The notes under the pieces: model-generated | What the model was told of the DNA's origin: nothing | Databases searched by the model: none | Seen by the model: the letters and a program-made list of their open reading frames with translations, nothing else | Translations under genes and position numbers: made by a program | Shown: positions 1 to 7,935 of the stretch, piece by piece | How the letters are laid out: each line of letters begins with the position of its first letter | How positions within the stretch are numbered: the first letter of the stretch is position 1 | NCBI GenBank assembly: GCA_009691645.1 | Contig: SIAT01000004.1 | Location: 1 to 30,154, forward strand | Source: Pedosphaera sp. | Lineage (GTDB): Bacteria > Verrucomicrobiota > Verrucomicrobiia > Limisphaerales > SIAT01 | Direction: 5' to 3' | DNA: 30,154 bases

Positions 1-149
1 CCGTGCTCCCCGCCAACCTGCTCCAAGCCCAGCGCGACTACTTCGGCGCCCACACCTACGAGCGCGTGGATAAGCCGCGCGGCCAGACCTTCCACACCAA
101 CTGGACCGGTCGCGGCGGCACCACTTCCTCAAGCACGTACAACGTGTAA
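1..149 (+). CDS. gnd: 6-phosphogluconate dehydrogenase (decarboxylating), C-terminal fragment
   Basis: Only the last 49 codons are present. The reading frame begins at base 3 and ends in TAA at 147-149. The fragment contains NLLQAQRDYFGAHTYERVDK, the strongly conserved C-terminal block of 6-phosphogluconate dehydrogenase, which converts 6-phosphogluconate to ribulose 5-phosphate with NADP+ in the oxidative pentose phosphate pathway in the cytoplasm. The tail continues as HTNWTGRGG and ends SSSTYNV. This resembles the longer C-terminus of the animal and long-form bacterial enzymes rather than the short E. coli ending. The gene converges on the minus-strand kinase and is followed 20 nt later by a strong terminator. 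Identification is confident despite the small fragment. The rest of the gene lies outside the window. Confidence 0.93.
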   Translation, partial: VLPANLLQAQRDYFGAHTYERVDKPRGQTFHTNWTGRGGTTSSSTYNV

Positions 150-169
150 CGCCCACTTGATTCGCAAAC

Positions 170-200
170 GCCCGGTGGCCTTGGCTGCCGGGCTTTTTTT
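170..200 (+). terminator. Rho-independent terminator after gnd
   Basis: Arms at 170-179 and 184-193 pair over 10 bp, two of them G-U, around a CTTG tetraloop. Seven T residues follow at 194-200. This is a textbook intrinsic terminator placed 20 nt after the gnd stop codon. Confidence 0.93.
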
Positions 201-539
201 GTTGGAATAGCCTGTCGCCTCGCGTTCCCGCTCGCTAAGCTTGGGGCGTTAGACATTGCCGCATCTCGTCTCAGCCTTGCCCCTCGTTAAAAACTTTGTA
301 TCCCGAGGGTAAAAGCCTTGGTAAAGGGTCTGAAAAGAGGGGGTTCGATGGAATAACAGCCTCTCCAAGGAGTCTATTACGCATGCGATGAGGTTTTTTA
401 AGCTGTTTCTCAAGGCATCCCTGCCCCGCTACGCCCATCGGCAACCTTGCTTGTAGACCGCTTCAGGCGCTTCCGGGCCTTGGATGCAGGTGCCCGACGG
501 GGCGACCGCGGCTGGGAACCTGCTGAACTGGTTTGGGCC
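201..539. other. Gene-free convergent intergenic region
   Basis: About 340 bases lie between the gnd terminator and the stop codon of the minus-strand kinase. I see no credible coding sequence, tRNA or repeat array. A short inverted repeat (CCCTCG at 282-287 and CGAGGG near 304-309, loop about 17 nt) is present, but no T-tract follows it on either strand. I could not identify a clear terminator for the leftward operon here. Confidence 0.6.
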
Positions 540-1661
540 TCAGCGCTGGATACGCGCCGAGCCGCCTTTGGCCGAGGCTTTCACCTGCTCGACGGTCGCC
601 ATCGTGGTGTCGCCGGGGAATGTGGTGAGCAGTGCGCCGTGTGCCCAACCGAGGTTGACGGCTTCTTGTTCGCTGGCACCGGAGAGGAGGCCGTAGAAGA
701 AACCGGCGGCGTAGCCGTCGCCGCCACCCACGCGGTCCACGACGTCGAGTTCGCACATGGGGGATTGGTAGGTCTTGCCGTTGACCCACGCGACGGCGCC
801 CCAGGTGTGGCGGTTGGTGGAGTGGACTTCGCGGAGCGTGGTGGCGACGGCTTTCACGTTGGGGAATTTCTTCGTGGCTTTCTCGATGACGGCGTAGAAG
901 GCGGAGGGGTCGAGCTTGCCCTTGCTCTCGACGTCCTGTCCTTCGACACCGAGGCCCTTCTGCAAATCCTCTTCGTTGCCCACGAGCACGTCCACGTGCT
1001 CGACGATGCGCTCCAGTACGCCCACGGCCTTGGACTGGCCGCCCCAGATGTCCCAGAGTTTCTGGCGGTAGTTGAGGTCGAAGGAGGTGATGGCGCCATG
1101 GGCTTTGGCGGTCTTCATGGCTTCGATGATGAGTTCGCCGGTGGTCTCGGAGAGTGCGGCGAAGATGCCGCCGGAGTGGAACCAGCGCACGCCGTTGCCG
1201 AAGATCTCGTTCCAGTTGAAGTCGCCGTTCTTGAGCTGGGCGGCGGCTTCGTTGGAGCGGTTGTAGAACACGACTGGGGCCCGGACGCCCTGGCCGCGGT
1301 CGCTGTAAACGGTGGCCATGTTGGGTCCGCGCACGCCGTCGTGCTTGAATTTCTTGTAGAACGGTTTGACGCCCATGGCGCGGACGCGTTCGGCGATGAG
1401 GTCGCCGATGGGGTAATCCACCATCGCGCTGGCAACGCCGGTGTTGAGGCGGAAGCAGTCGGAGAGGTTGGCGGAGACGTTGAACTCGCCGCCGCTGACG
1501 TGGATATCGCAGTGGTTCGCTTTGCGGAAGGGGATGATACCGGGGTCGAGGCGGTGGACGAGTGCGCCGAGGGAGAGGAAATCCAGTGCGCCGTCTTTCT
1601 TGATGTTCAAACCAGTGCTCATGATGTCGTATTCAGGTTCAGGGTTCTTCGCATCCGCCAC
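540..1661 (-). CDS. PfkB-family sugar kinase, 2-keto-3-deoxygluconate kinase-like
   Basis: This 373-residue protein belongs to the PfkB (ribokinase) family of cytoplasmic enzymes that phosphorylate sugars with ATP. The N-terminal part shows the substrate-side glycine motif (GGEFNVSANLS). Near the C-terminus is the second PfkB signature, DRVGGGDGYAAG, whose last acidic residue (about D315) is the expected catalytic base next to the GGG anion hole. Overall similarity in memory is to 2-keto-3-deoxygluconate kinases, but the substrate cannot be fixed from sequence. The GTG start at 1661 is preferred because AAGGTGG lies 6 nt upstream. An ATG 13 codons later (1622) has no good ribosome binding site. 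It is the last gene of the leftward run, 122 nt after the CNNM trio, and converges with gnd, so both neighbours are sugar acid metabolism genes. Confidence 0.87.
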   Translation of the reverse strand: MADAKNPEPEYDIMSTGLNIKKDGALDFLSLGALVHRLDPGIIPFRKANHCDIHVSGGEFNVSANLSDCFRLNTGVASAMVDYPIGDLIAERVRAMGVKPFYKKFKHDGVRGPNMATVYSDRGQGVRAPVVFYNRSNEAAAQLKNGDFNWNEIFGNGVRWFHSGGIFAALSETTGELIIEAMKTAKAHGAITSFDLNYRQKLWDIWGGQSKAVGVLERIVEHVDVLVGNEEDLQKGLGVEGQDVESKGKLDPSAFYAVIEKATKKFPNVKAVATTLREVHSTNRHTWGAVAWVNGKTYQSPMCELDVVDRVGGGDGYAAGFFYGLLSGASEQEAVNLGWAHGALLTTFPGDTTMATVEQVKASAKGGSARIQR

Positions 1662-1748
1662 GTCTGGCCACCTTCTCGTGAGGTCGGGTTCCTTAGCGCG
1701 GCGCGATGCCGGCGGAAATCATTTGCAGAGGTCGCACGGGTTGTCTGC

Positions 1749-1769
1749 AAAAAAGACCGGTGCCCGTCT
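1749..1769 (-). terminator. Possible weak terminator between CNNM gene and kinase
   Basis: On the minus strand AGAC...GGTCT pairs imperfectly, with one internal mismatch and a very tight loop, followed by six T residues. It lies 15 nt after the CNNM stop codon. The stem is short, so this may only attenuate transcription into the kinase gene. Confidence 0.3.
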
Positions 1770-1783
1770 CGATCAGGTGGCGC

Positions 1784-3136
1784 TCAGTCATGGCGCTTTT
1801 CCTTGCCGGTCTCGAAGAAGTCGGGCAACTCGGCGCGTGTGAGCTTGAGGCGGGAGACACGCATGCCGTCCATCTCCTCCACTTGAAGCTGGTGCGAGCC
1901 GCAGGGAATCACGTCGCCCACCTTCGGAAATCCGCCGCGCTGGTAGGTGACCCAGCCGCTGACGGTGGTGCTGCCCTGCATCGGCTCGCCGACCAACTCG
2001 GCCAACTCATGCAGGGGGAGGGCGCCATCGAGGTTCCAGGTGCGTTCGCTGGTCTTCACGGCGAGTTGCTTCTCCTGGTCGAATTCGTCCTGGATCTGGC
2101 CGACGAGTTCCTCGAGCACGTTCTCGATGGTCACCATGCCGACGGTGCCGCCGAATTCATCCACGACGAGGGCGAAGTGGAGTTTCCGATCGAGGAATAT
2201 CTGGAGCAATTTCTCCAGCCGCGTGGTCTCGGGCACGAAGATGATCTTGCGGGCGACGGGGGCGAGGTCGGCGCCGAGTGCGTTGGTGTGATGGCGTTTG
2301 GCGTAAAGGTCTTTGATGTGCACCACGCCGAGGGTTTTGTCCAAGTCGCCGCCGTCGCAGAGGGGGAGGCGCGAGTAGCGGGTCTTCTCCGCCACGTCGA
2401 GGCAGTCGGCGATTGGGGCAGTGGTGTCCAAACTGCTGATCTCGCGGCGGGGGCGCATCACTTCGCGCACGACGCGGTGGCGCAGGTCGAAGGCGTTCAG
2501 GACGATGTCGTGGCCGAGTTGGGTGCCGCCGCCGCGTTGCTGGGCGGTGGTGAAGATGAGGCGCAGCTCATCCTCCGTGTGGGCCTCGTGCTCGCCCGCC
2601 AGCTCGATTCCGAGCCGGCGGAGGAGCCAGAGGGACGCGCGGTTGAGGGCCCAGATGAAGGGATAGGAGACGATGCGGAACCATTCGAGGGGGCGCGCGA
2701 CCCAAAGGGCGGTGGGGAGCGGTTTCTGGATGGCAAACCATTTGGGGGCCTGTTCGCCGGCGGTGATGTGCAGGAAGGTGATCGTGGAGAAGCCGAGCAG
2801 AAAGGCGATGGTGTGTTGTGCCTGCGGGTTCTCGATGCCCAGCGGTTTCCAGAGGGGCTGGAGCAAATCGCTGAAGATTGGTTCGCCCACCCAGCCGAGG
2901 CCGAGGCTCGCCAGCGTGATGCCGAGCTGGCAGGCGCTGAGGGAGACGTCGAGGTTCCGGATGACGCGCCGCGCGATGCGGGCGCCGCGGTGGCCTTTGG
3001 CGATGAGCGTGACGAGCTGTGTCTCGCGGATCTTCACGAACGCGAACTCGGCGGCCACGAAGAAGCCGTTGAGCAGCACCAGCAGCAGCACGGCGACCGC
3101 TTTCAGCCCGATGGCGATGAGGGGGTCGCCGTCCAT
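1784..3136 (-). CDS. CNNM/CBS-domain membrane protein (CorC/HlyC family), copy 1
   Basis: This 450-residue inner-membrane protein has the full CNNM architecture. An N-terminal DUF21 transmembrane region (about residues 1-180) begins LLLVLLNGFFVAAEFAFVKI. A CBS pair follows (about 200-330), with VMRPRREI at its start and VVDEFGGTVGMVTIENVLEE at its end. A C-terminal CorC_HlyC domain occupies about 345-440. Family members are linked to Mg2+/Co2+ efflux or cation homeostasis and are often misnamed hemolysins. The ATG at 3134-3136 directly abuts the stop codon of the next upstream paralogue (0 nt), so the two are probably translated together. It is the best preserved of three tandem paralogues together with copy 3. 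The transported ion is not evident from sequence. Confidence 0.9.
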   Translation of the reverse strand: MDGDPLIAIGLKAVAVLLLVLLNGFFVAAEFAFVKIRETQLVTLIAKGHRGARIARRVIRNLDVSLSACQLGITLASLGLGWVGEPIFSDLLQPLWKPLGIENPQAQHTIAFLLGFSTITFLHITAGEQAPKWFAIQKPLPTALWVARPLEWFRIVSYPFIWALNRASLWLLRRLGIELAGEHEAHTEDELRLIFTTAQQRGGGTQLGHDIVLNAFDLRHRVVREVMRPRREISSLDTTAPIADCLDVAEKTRYSRLPLCDGGDLDKTLGVVHIKDLYAKRHHTNALGADLAPVARKIIFVPETTRLEKLLQIFLDRKLHFALVVDEFGGTVGMVTIENVLEELVGQIQDEFDQEKQLAVKTSERTWNLDGALPLHELAELVGEPMQGSTTVSGWVTYQRGGFPKVGDVIPCGSHQLQVEEMDGMRVSRLKLTRAELPDFFETGKEKRHD

Positions 3137-4129
3137 TTAACCTTTCACCTCCCCGAAGACGACTCGCAGGATGTCGCGCAAGCCGACCACGCCGCACTCG
3201 TGCTTGTCGCGGTCGAGCAACACGGCCATGCGCTGGCCGCTGCGCTGCATCTGCCGGAGGGCAGGCTCGAGCCGCGTGGATTCATCGAGGAAGAGCGCGG
3301 GCTTGAGGTAGTGCGATGCGGGGCGTGTGCGTTCCTCGGCGGTGAGGTAGAGAAGCTCGTTCACGTTCACGATGCCTGCCACGCGGCGGCGGCCATCCGT
3401 GGTTTCCCACACCGGCAGTCGCCCGACTTGCCGTTCGCGGAACAGGGCGATGATCTCGTTCACGGGCGTGGTGGTCGTGAAGATCATCGCTTGGTCGAGC
3501 GGGGTGGCGACGGCGCGGATGGGGACGCTCTGCAGATCGAGCACGCGGTCGATCATCGCCCGTTCCTCCGGCGAGAGCGACTGGCCCGACTCGCGCATGA
3601 CCTGGCGCAGTTCGTCGCGGTTGAAGAAGAGGTGGCCGGTGAAGATGCGGCCGCCGGTCCATCGCCCGATCAATGCCGAGAGCCATCGCAGCAGCACGGC
3701 GGATGGGCGCAGCAGGGTGTGGAGCAGGCCGAACGGCCGCGCCAGCAGCAGGCAGAGGCGGTTCGGAAACATCTGGAACAGCATCTTCGGCAGCAGCTCG
3801 CAGAAGACGTAGAAGAGCAGCCCGCCCACGATGAACAGCAGCCAGAATAACACGCGCCCCTGTTCCCAGAGTGGCTGCAGGGCCAGCATCACCAGCGTCA
3901 CGGCGAGGAAGTTTGCCACCGTGTTGCCGACGAGAATGGTCCAGAGGAAATCCTCGGGATGATCGAGGAAGCCTTGCAGGCGGATCGCGTTGGTATTCCC
4001 CAGCCGCACCAACCGGCGCACGCGCAGACGGCTGAGCGCGAGTATCCCGGCCTCCATTCCCGCGAGGAGGAATGCCAAGAGCAGGCTGATGCCGAGGGGC
4101 GCGATGATGTAGGGCAGGTTCGTGTTCAT
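3137..4129 (-). CDS. CNNM/CBS-domain membrane protein, copy 2, lacking the CorC domain
   Basis: This 330-residue paralogue of its two neighbours has a DUF21 membrane region (about residues 1-170, with several hydrophobic helices and the CELLPK motif) and a CBS pair, but it stops right after the second CBS domain and has no CorC_HlyC domain. The usual MRPR signature at the CBS entry is replaced by ATPLDQA. The usual DEFGGTVGLVT segment is replaced by a DRDKHECGVVGLRD variant. These changes suggest altered nucleotide binding or a regulatory or heteromeric role. That is inference. Its start codon overlaps the stop codon of copy 3 by 4 nt (ATGA), and its own stop abuts the start of copy 1, so the three products are likely made together and may form mixed dimers. 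Confidence 0.87.
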   Translation of the reverse strand: MNTNLPYIIAPLGISLLLAFLLAGMEAGILALSRLRVRRLVRLGNTNAIRLQGFLDHPEDFLWTILVGNTVANFLAVTLVMLALQPLWEQGRVLFWLLFIVGGLLFYVFCELLPKMLFQMFPNRLCLLLARPFGLLHTLLRPSAVLLRWLSALIGRWTGGRIFTGHLFFNRDELRQVMRESGQSLSPEERAMIDRVLDLQSVPIRAVATPLDQAMIFTTTTPVNEIIALFRERQVGRLPVWETTDGRRRVAGIVNVNELLYLTAEERTRPASHYLKPALFLDESTRLEPALRQMQRSGQRMAVLLDRDKHECGVVGLRDILRVVFGEVKG

Positions 4130-5373
4130 CGTGAGGCTGCCGTCTCCACCAGCAATTCCTTCACCCGCCGTTCATCGGCCGTTTGCACCGTGAGACGCAG
4201 CCCGCGGTGCAGCACGAATTCGCCAGGCACCGGCACCACCTCGGCCAGTGCGACAGCCAGCCCGCCCATGGTGACCACGCCGGGGACTCCGATCAGTGCT
4301 GGGAACTCGCGTTGAAAATCCTCCAGCAACATCGTGCCATTCACGCGCCAGCGGCCCGGGCCGAGCTTCTCCATCACGAATCCTTCCGCCTCGACCTCGC
4401 GATGGAACTCGCCGAACAGCTCGTGCAGGATGTCTTCGATCGTGACCAGTCCGGCGGTGGCGCCGTATTCGTCGAGCACGATGGCCATCGTGTGGCGCTG
4501 GCGCTGGAAGCTCTTGAGGAGTTGCAGCAGGTTCATACTCTCCGGCACAAACGAGGGGAATTCGACCACGTCGGCCAGATCCGCCTGCGGATCGGCGAGC
4601 AGCAGGCGGGTGTTCAGGACGCCGACGATCGTGTCCGGCGTCTCGTCGTAAATCGGCAGGCGTCGGTGCGGATGCTGCTGTGCGGCGGCAATCATCTCCT
4701 CCAGCGAAAGATCATCCGACAGGCAGGCCATCTGCGAACGCGGCCGCATCACTTCGCCCACCGTGCGGCGGTCGAGGTGGATGATCTGGACGATGATCTC
4801 CTTCTCCGTGGCGGCGAGCGCTCCCTGCTGGCAGGCCATCTCGAGCAACTCCTGATATTCCTCATCCGTCAGGGCCGTCTGCGGTTTGATCGCACTGGGG
4901 ATGAATGTCTTCAGCAACAACGCATCGAGCCACTGGGCGATCTGGCGGACGGGTGCCGAGAGAGAGAGGAAGAAGCGCATCGGCCGAACCACACGGGGCG
5001 CCCACACCTCGGGCTGGCGCAGGGCGAGCGTCTTCGGCAGCACTTCGCACAGCAGCAGCAGCAGGATGAGTAGGGCACCTGCCGTGGGCCAGAAGGGCCA
5101 GTGGCCAAGGAAGAGGGACATCGCCAGCGCCACCGCGATCATCGCGCCGTTGGCGAAGGTGTTGCCGAGCAGGATGGTGGCGAGCAGGTCCTGCGGCGCG
5201 GCGAGCAGGCGTTCGATTGGATCCCATCGCCGCGGCTCGCGCATCGCGAACTGCTGCACACGCCACTTGCCGAGCGAAAACAACGCCGACTCCGCCAAGG
5301 CGAAGAAGAAGCTCGCCGTGGCGAAACAAAGCACGCCGAGCAACGCGATGAGCGTGTCTAGTGGCATTGACAT
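4126..5373 (-). CDS. CNNM/CBS-domain membrane protein (CorC/HlyC family), copy 3
   Basis: The protein is 415 residues from the chosen ATG. It has a DUF21 membrane domain starting almost at the N-terminus (hydrophobic run LIALLGVLCFATASFFFALA), the LLCEVLPKTLALR motif, a CBS pair beginning EVMRPRSQM and ending VLDEYGATAGLVTIEDILHE, and a C-terminal CorC_HlyC domain. A GTG start at 5418, abutting the ftsZ stop, would add 15 polar residues before the first membrane helix. The ATG at 5373 (or 5367) fits the family better, but no start has a clear Shine-Dalgarno, so the start is uncertain. It follows ftsZ by 45 nt in the same direction and is the first of the trio to be transcribed. A role in cation homeostasis is known for the family. 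A link to division is only suggested by position. Confidence 0.87.
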   Translation of the reverse strand: MSMPLDTLIALLGVLCFATASFFFALAESALFSLGKWRVQQFAMREPRRWDPIERLLAAPQDLLATILLGNTFANGAMIAVALAMSLFLGHWPFWPTAGALLILLLLLCEVLPKTLALRQPEVWAPRVVRPMRFFLSLSAPVRQIAQWLDALLLKTFIPSAIKPQTALTDEEYQELLEMACQQGALAATEKEIIVQIIHLDRRTVGEVMRPRSQMACLSDDLSLEEMIAAAQQHPHRRLPIYDETPDTIVGVLNTRLLLADPQADLADVVEFPSFVPESMNLLQLLKSFQRQRHTMAIVLDEYGATAGLVTIEDILHELFGEFHREVEAEGFVMEKLGPGRWRVNGTMLLEDFQREFPALIGVPGVVTMGGLAVALAEVVPVPGEFVLHRGLRLTVQTADERRVKELLVETAASR

Positions 5374-5418
5374 CAGTTTGCCGGAAAAACCGGGTTGGCA
5401 AAAGGGAATTAAGGGCAC

Positions 5419-6702
5419 TCAGTTCAGCGGCACGTTGCGCCGCATGAAGGTCGGCACGTCGAGGTCTTCGCCGTGATGGATGGTCGGCTCGCTCTTCTCG
5501 AAGCGGCCTTTGGAGACGATCTCCAGCGGCAACTGCTGCTGGCGCGCTCTGGCCGATTTCCGCCGGGCGCGTGTCCCGGCCTGCCCGCCGAGGAGCTGTT
5601 CCGTCTGGTGTACCGTCAACATGGGCGCGGGCGGAACCAACCGCGTCGCGGAGCGGGTCGCAGGCGTTGAGAAATGAAAGTCGCTCTCTTCGGCCGGCTG
5701 CGGCGCAATGCCCGCGCGTGTCACGGGCAACTGCTCGGCCGCCGCCACCTTGCGCCTGGCCACAACAACGGTCAGCACCAGACGGCCCGTCAGCGCGGCG
5801 TCCACCGCCGCACCGAGCACGACTTCCGCCTCTTCGCAGCGGGCGTTGAGCCGGTCCATCACGCGATTCACCTCGGCCATCGTCAGCTCCGGTCCGCCGG
5901 CGAGGCTCACCAGTAGCGCCTCGGCATCGTCCAGCGCCTTGCCGCCTTGCAGGCAGGGATGCGCGAGGAGGCGCTCGACCAACTCGTCCGCACCCGCCGG
6001 CGGCACGATCTCGGCGGTGGCCATGCAGCTCTCCGTGTGGCGACCGCGCACGACCGCGCAAAGATCGGCGAAGCTCGCGGGGATCAACCCGCCCGGTTGA
6101 AAGAGGCGCGCGAGGCCGAGCAACCCCTGCACCAGCAAATCATTCGCCGTGTCGAAGGTCTTCGCGAGGCGCGTGTCTTCATCCACCACTTGCAGCACGT
6201 GTTGGTTCGGCAGCGTGATGACCGCGTCGGCCACGCGGCGCAGGCGCTCCAACCCGAGTTGCGCCTGGCGCATCCGGCGCTTGCCCTCGCACTCGAATGG
6301 GAGCGTGACCGCGGCCAGCACGAGCGCGCCGGATTCCTTCGCCAACTGCGCGAGCACCGGCGCGGCACCTGTGCCCGTGCCGCCACCCAGGCCCGCGAGG
6401 ATCAACACCACCTCGGCATCTGCGCAAAATCCGCGCACCATCTCCACGTCGGCCTCCGCCGCCGTGCGTCCCACCTCGGGATCGCCGCCCGCGCCCAAGC
6501 CGCGCGTCAAGGCCGCACCCAACTGATGCTTCGCCGCCAGTGTGCAGGCGCCGAGCGCCGTGGCATCGGTGTTGATGGCCACGAAATCGGCGGCGGCAAA
6601 GCCAGCCGCAGCGAGATGCACGGCCAAGTTGCCGCCGGCGCCACCGACCCCGAGCACCTTGATGACTGTCCCGCGCACCAGCGAAATTTGATTCTCGTTC
6701 AT
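5419..6702 (-). CDS. ftsZ: Cell division protein FtsZ, with divergent T7 loop
   Basis: FtsZ is the tubulin-like GTPase that forms the cytokinetic ring. The 427-residue protein has the N-terminal nucleotide motif GVGGAGGN (about 18-25), NTDA (about 44-47), the tubulin signature GGGTGTG (106-112) and a C-terminal conserved peptide LDVPTFMRR (about 414-422) for binding FtsA. The T7 loop is unusual: where most FtsZ proteins read NVDFAD, this one reads PASFAD (208-213). The asparagine and first catalytic aspartate are therefore lost and only the last aspartate remains. A variable linker rich in Arg, Ala and Gln (about 320-410) precedes the tail. The start is an ATG with GGTGGAG about 8 nt upstream, 15 nt after ftsA. 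It is the only ftsZ in the window and sits in the expected ftsQ-ftsA-ftsZ order. Confidence 0.96.
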   Translation of the reverse strand: MNENQISLVRGTVIKVLGVGGAGGNLAVHLAAAGFAAADFVAINTDATALGACTLAAKHQLGAALTRGLGAGGDPEVGRTAAEADVEMVRGFCADAEVVLILAGLGGGTGTGAAPVLAQLAKESGALVLAAVTLPFECEGKRRMRQAQLGLERLRRVADAVITLPNQHVLQVVDEDTRLAKTFDTANDLLVQGLLGLARLFQPGGLIPASFADLCAVVRGRHTESCMATAEIVPPAGADELVERLLAHPCLQGGKALDDAEALLVSLAGGPELTMAEVNRVMDRLNARCEEAEVVLGAAVDAALTGRLVLTVVVARRKVAAAEQLPVTRAGIAPQPAEESDFHFSTPATRSATRLVPPAPMLTVHQTEQLLGGQAGTRARRKSARARQQQLPLEIVSKGRFEKSEPTIHHGEDLDVPTFMRRNVPLN

Positions 6703-6717
6703 AATGTCTCCACCGCG

Positions 6718-7935
6718 TCAGGCGCGGCCGATGAGTTTTCCAAAACCTTTCTGGAACAGCCCGAATAACGAACCGCCCGTGGCGGAGGGCCGTTGCATGC
6801 TCGCGCCATACTTCACGAGGCCGATGGCGGTGTTGAACTCCGGTTGCTGCTGCACATTCGCCGCGCCGTTCAATGGGTCGGCCTCGGCGGCGTACACCGG
6901 CATCTGGAAAATCTCTTCAACCAAAGTCGTCAAGCCCGCCACACGCGAGCCGCCACCGCTGAGAATGGCGCCGGCGCGAAGATGATCGCGCAGGCCGACG
7001 CGGGAGAGGTCCTCGTCAATGAGTTGGAACGTCTCCTCCAACCGCGCGGCCATGATGCGGTGCATCAGGCCGAGGTTGATCACCCTGCCCGGCAACCCGA
7101 CGTCGCTGGTCAGCGTGAGCGTCTGGGCGGTCTCGCCGGACGTGATCGCGCCGTGCTCGATCTTCAACCGCTCAGCGTGGCTCAATGGAATCTTGAGGCC
7201 GATGGCGATGTCGTTGGAGACGTGGTCGCCGCCGACCGCCAGCACGCCGCTGTGTTTGAGAATGCCATTGGAGTACACAACGTACTCGGTGATGCCCGCG
7301 CCCAGGTCAATCACCACCGCACCCATCTCGCGTTGCTCGGCCGTGAGCACCGCCATAGCAGCGGCGCGGCCGTTGAAGACGATGCCTTCGACGCCGAGTT
7401 GCAGTCCCTTCACCACGCGGATCGCGTTCTGCAGGCGATTGCGATGCCCGTGCACGACATGTACGTCCACCTCCATCCGCGCACCGAGCATCCCGACCGG
7501 ATTCGCCACGCCGGGTTGACCGTCCACATGGAAATGCTGACGCGCGACGTGAATCACGTCGTGGTCAACGGGCAGATTGATCGCGCGGGCGTTCTTGATC
7601 ACATCGCGCACGTCGTCTTCCGTGATCTCGCGGTCAGCGGAGACCACCGGATGAACACCGCGATTGTTGAAGCCGCGCACGTGCGCACCGGTCACGCCGA
7701 GGAATACGCTGCGAATCTCCACGTCAGCCATCTGCTCGGCATTGGCGATCGCGCTGCGGATGTCCTCCTCAGCCTGGGCCGAGTCCACAATCTCACCCTT
7801 GCGCACGCCACGCGACTTGGCTTGGCCCACGCCGATGATATTAAGCGCGCCCTCCGCGTTCACCTCGCCAACCACGGCGCAGATTTTCGAGGTGCCGGTC
7901 TCGAGGCCGACAATGATGTTGGCGTGATCAAACAT
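6718..7935 (-). CDS. ftsA: Cell division protein FtsA
   Basis: FtsA is the actin-like ATPase that anchors FtsZ filaments to the membrane. From the ATG at 7935 it has 405 residues, normal for the family. It starts with the phosphate-1 motif (VGLETGTSKICAVVGEV), carries the phosphate-2 motif VIDLGAGITEYVVY in the middle and the adenosine-type motif LSGGGSRVAGL near the C-terminus. The last residues (FGLFQKGFGKLIGRA) form a plausible amphipathic helix, the membrane-targeting element of the family. The open frame extends upstream to 8181, but those 82 residues lie within ftsQ in another frame and do not look like FtsA. The start overlaps the ftsQ stop by 8 nt, and ftsZ follows after 15 nt. Confidence 0.96.
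   Translation of the reverse strand: MFDHANIIVGLETGTSKICAVVGEVNAEGALNIIGVGQAKSRGVRKGEIVDSAQAEEDIRSAIANAEQMADVEIRSVFLGVTGAHVRGFNNRGVHPVVSADREITEDDVRDVIKNARAINLPVDHDVIHVARQHFHVDGQPGVANPVGMLGARMEVDVHVVHGHRNRLQNAIRVVKGLQLGVEGIVFNGRAAAMAVLTAEQREMGAVVIDLGAGITEYVVYSNGILKHSGVLAVGGDHVSNDIAIGLKIPLSHAERLKIEHGAITSGETAQTLTLTSDVGLPGRVINLGLMHRIMAARLEETFQLIDEDLSRVGLRDHLRAGAILSGGGSRVAGLTTLVEEIFQMPVYAAEADPLNGAANVQQQPEFNTAIGLVKYGASMQRPSATGGSLFGLFQKGFGKLIGRA

Noticed and set aside
447..1886. Plus-strand open frame of 479 codons opposite the sugar kinase
   Set aside because: Shadow of the kinase codon pattern; no recognisable motif and it runs across the kinase start into the spacer.
1706..3850. Plus-strand open frame of 714 codons opposite two CNNM genes
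   Set aside because: It is antisense to well-recognised genes, has a His/Glu/Gly/Ala-rich composition typical of GC-rich shadow frames, and shows no domain.
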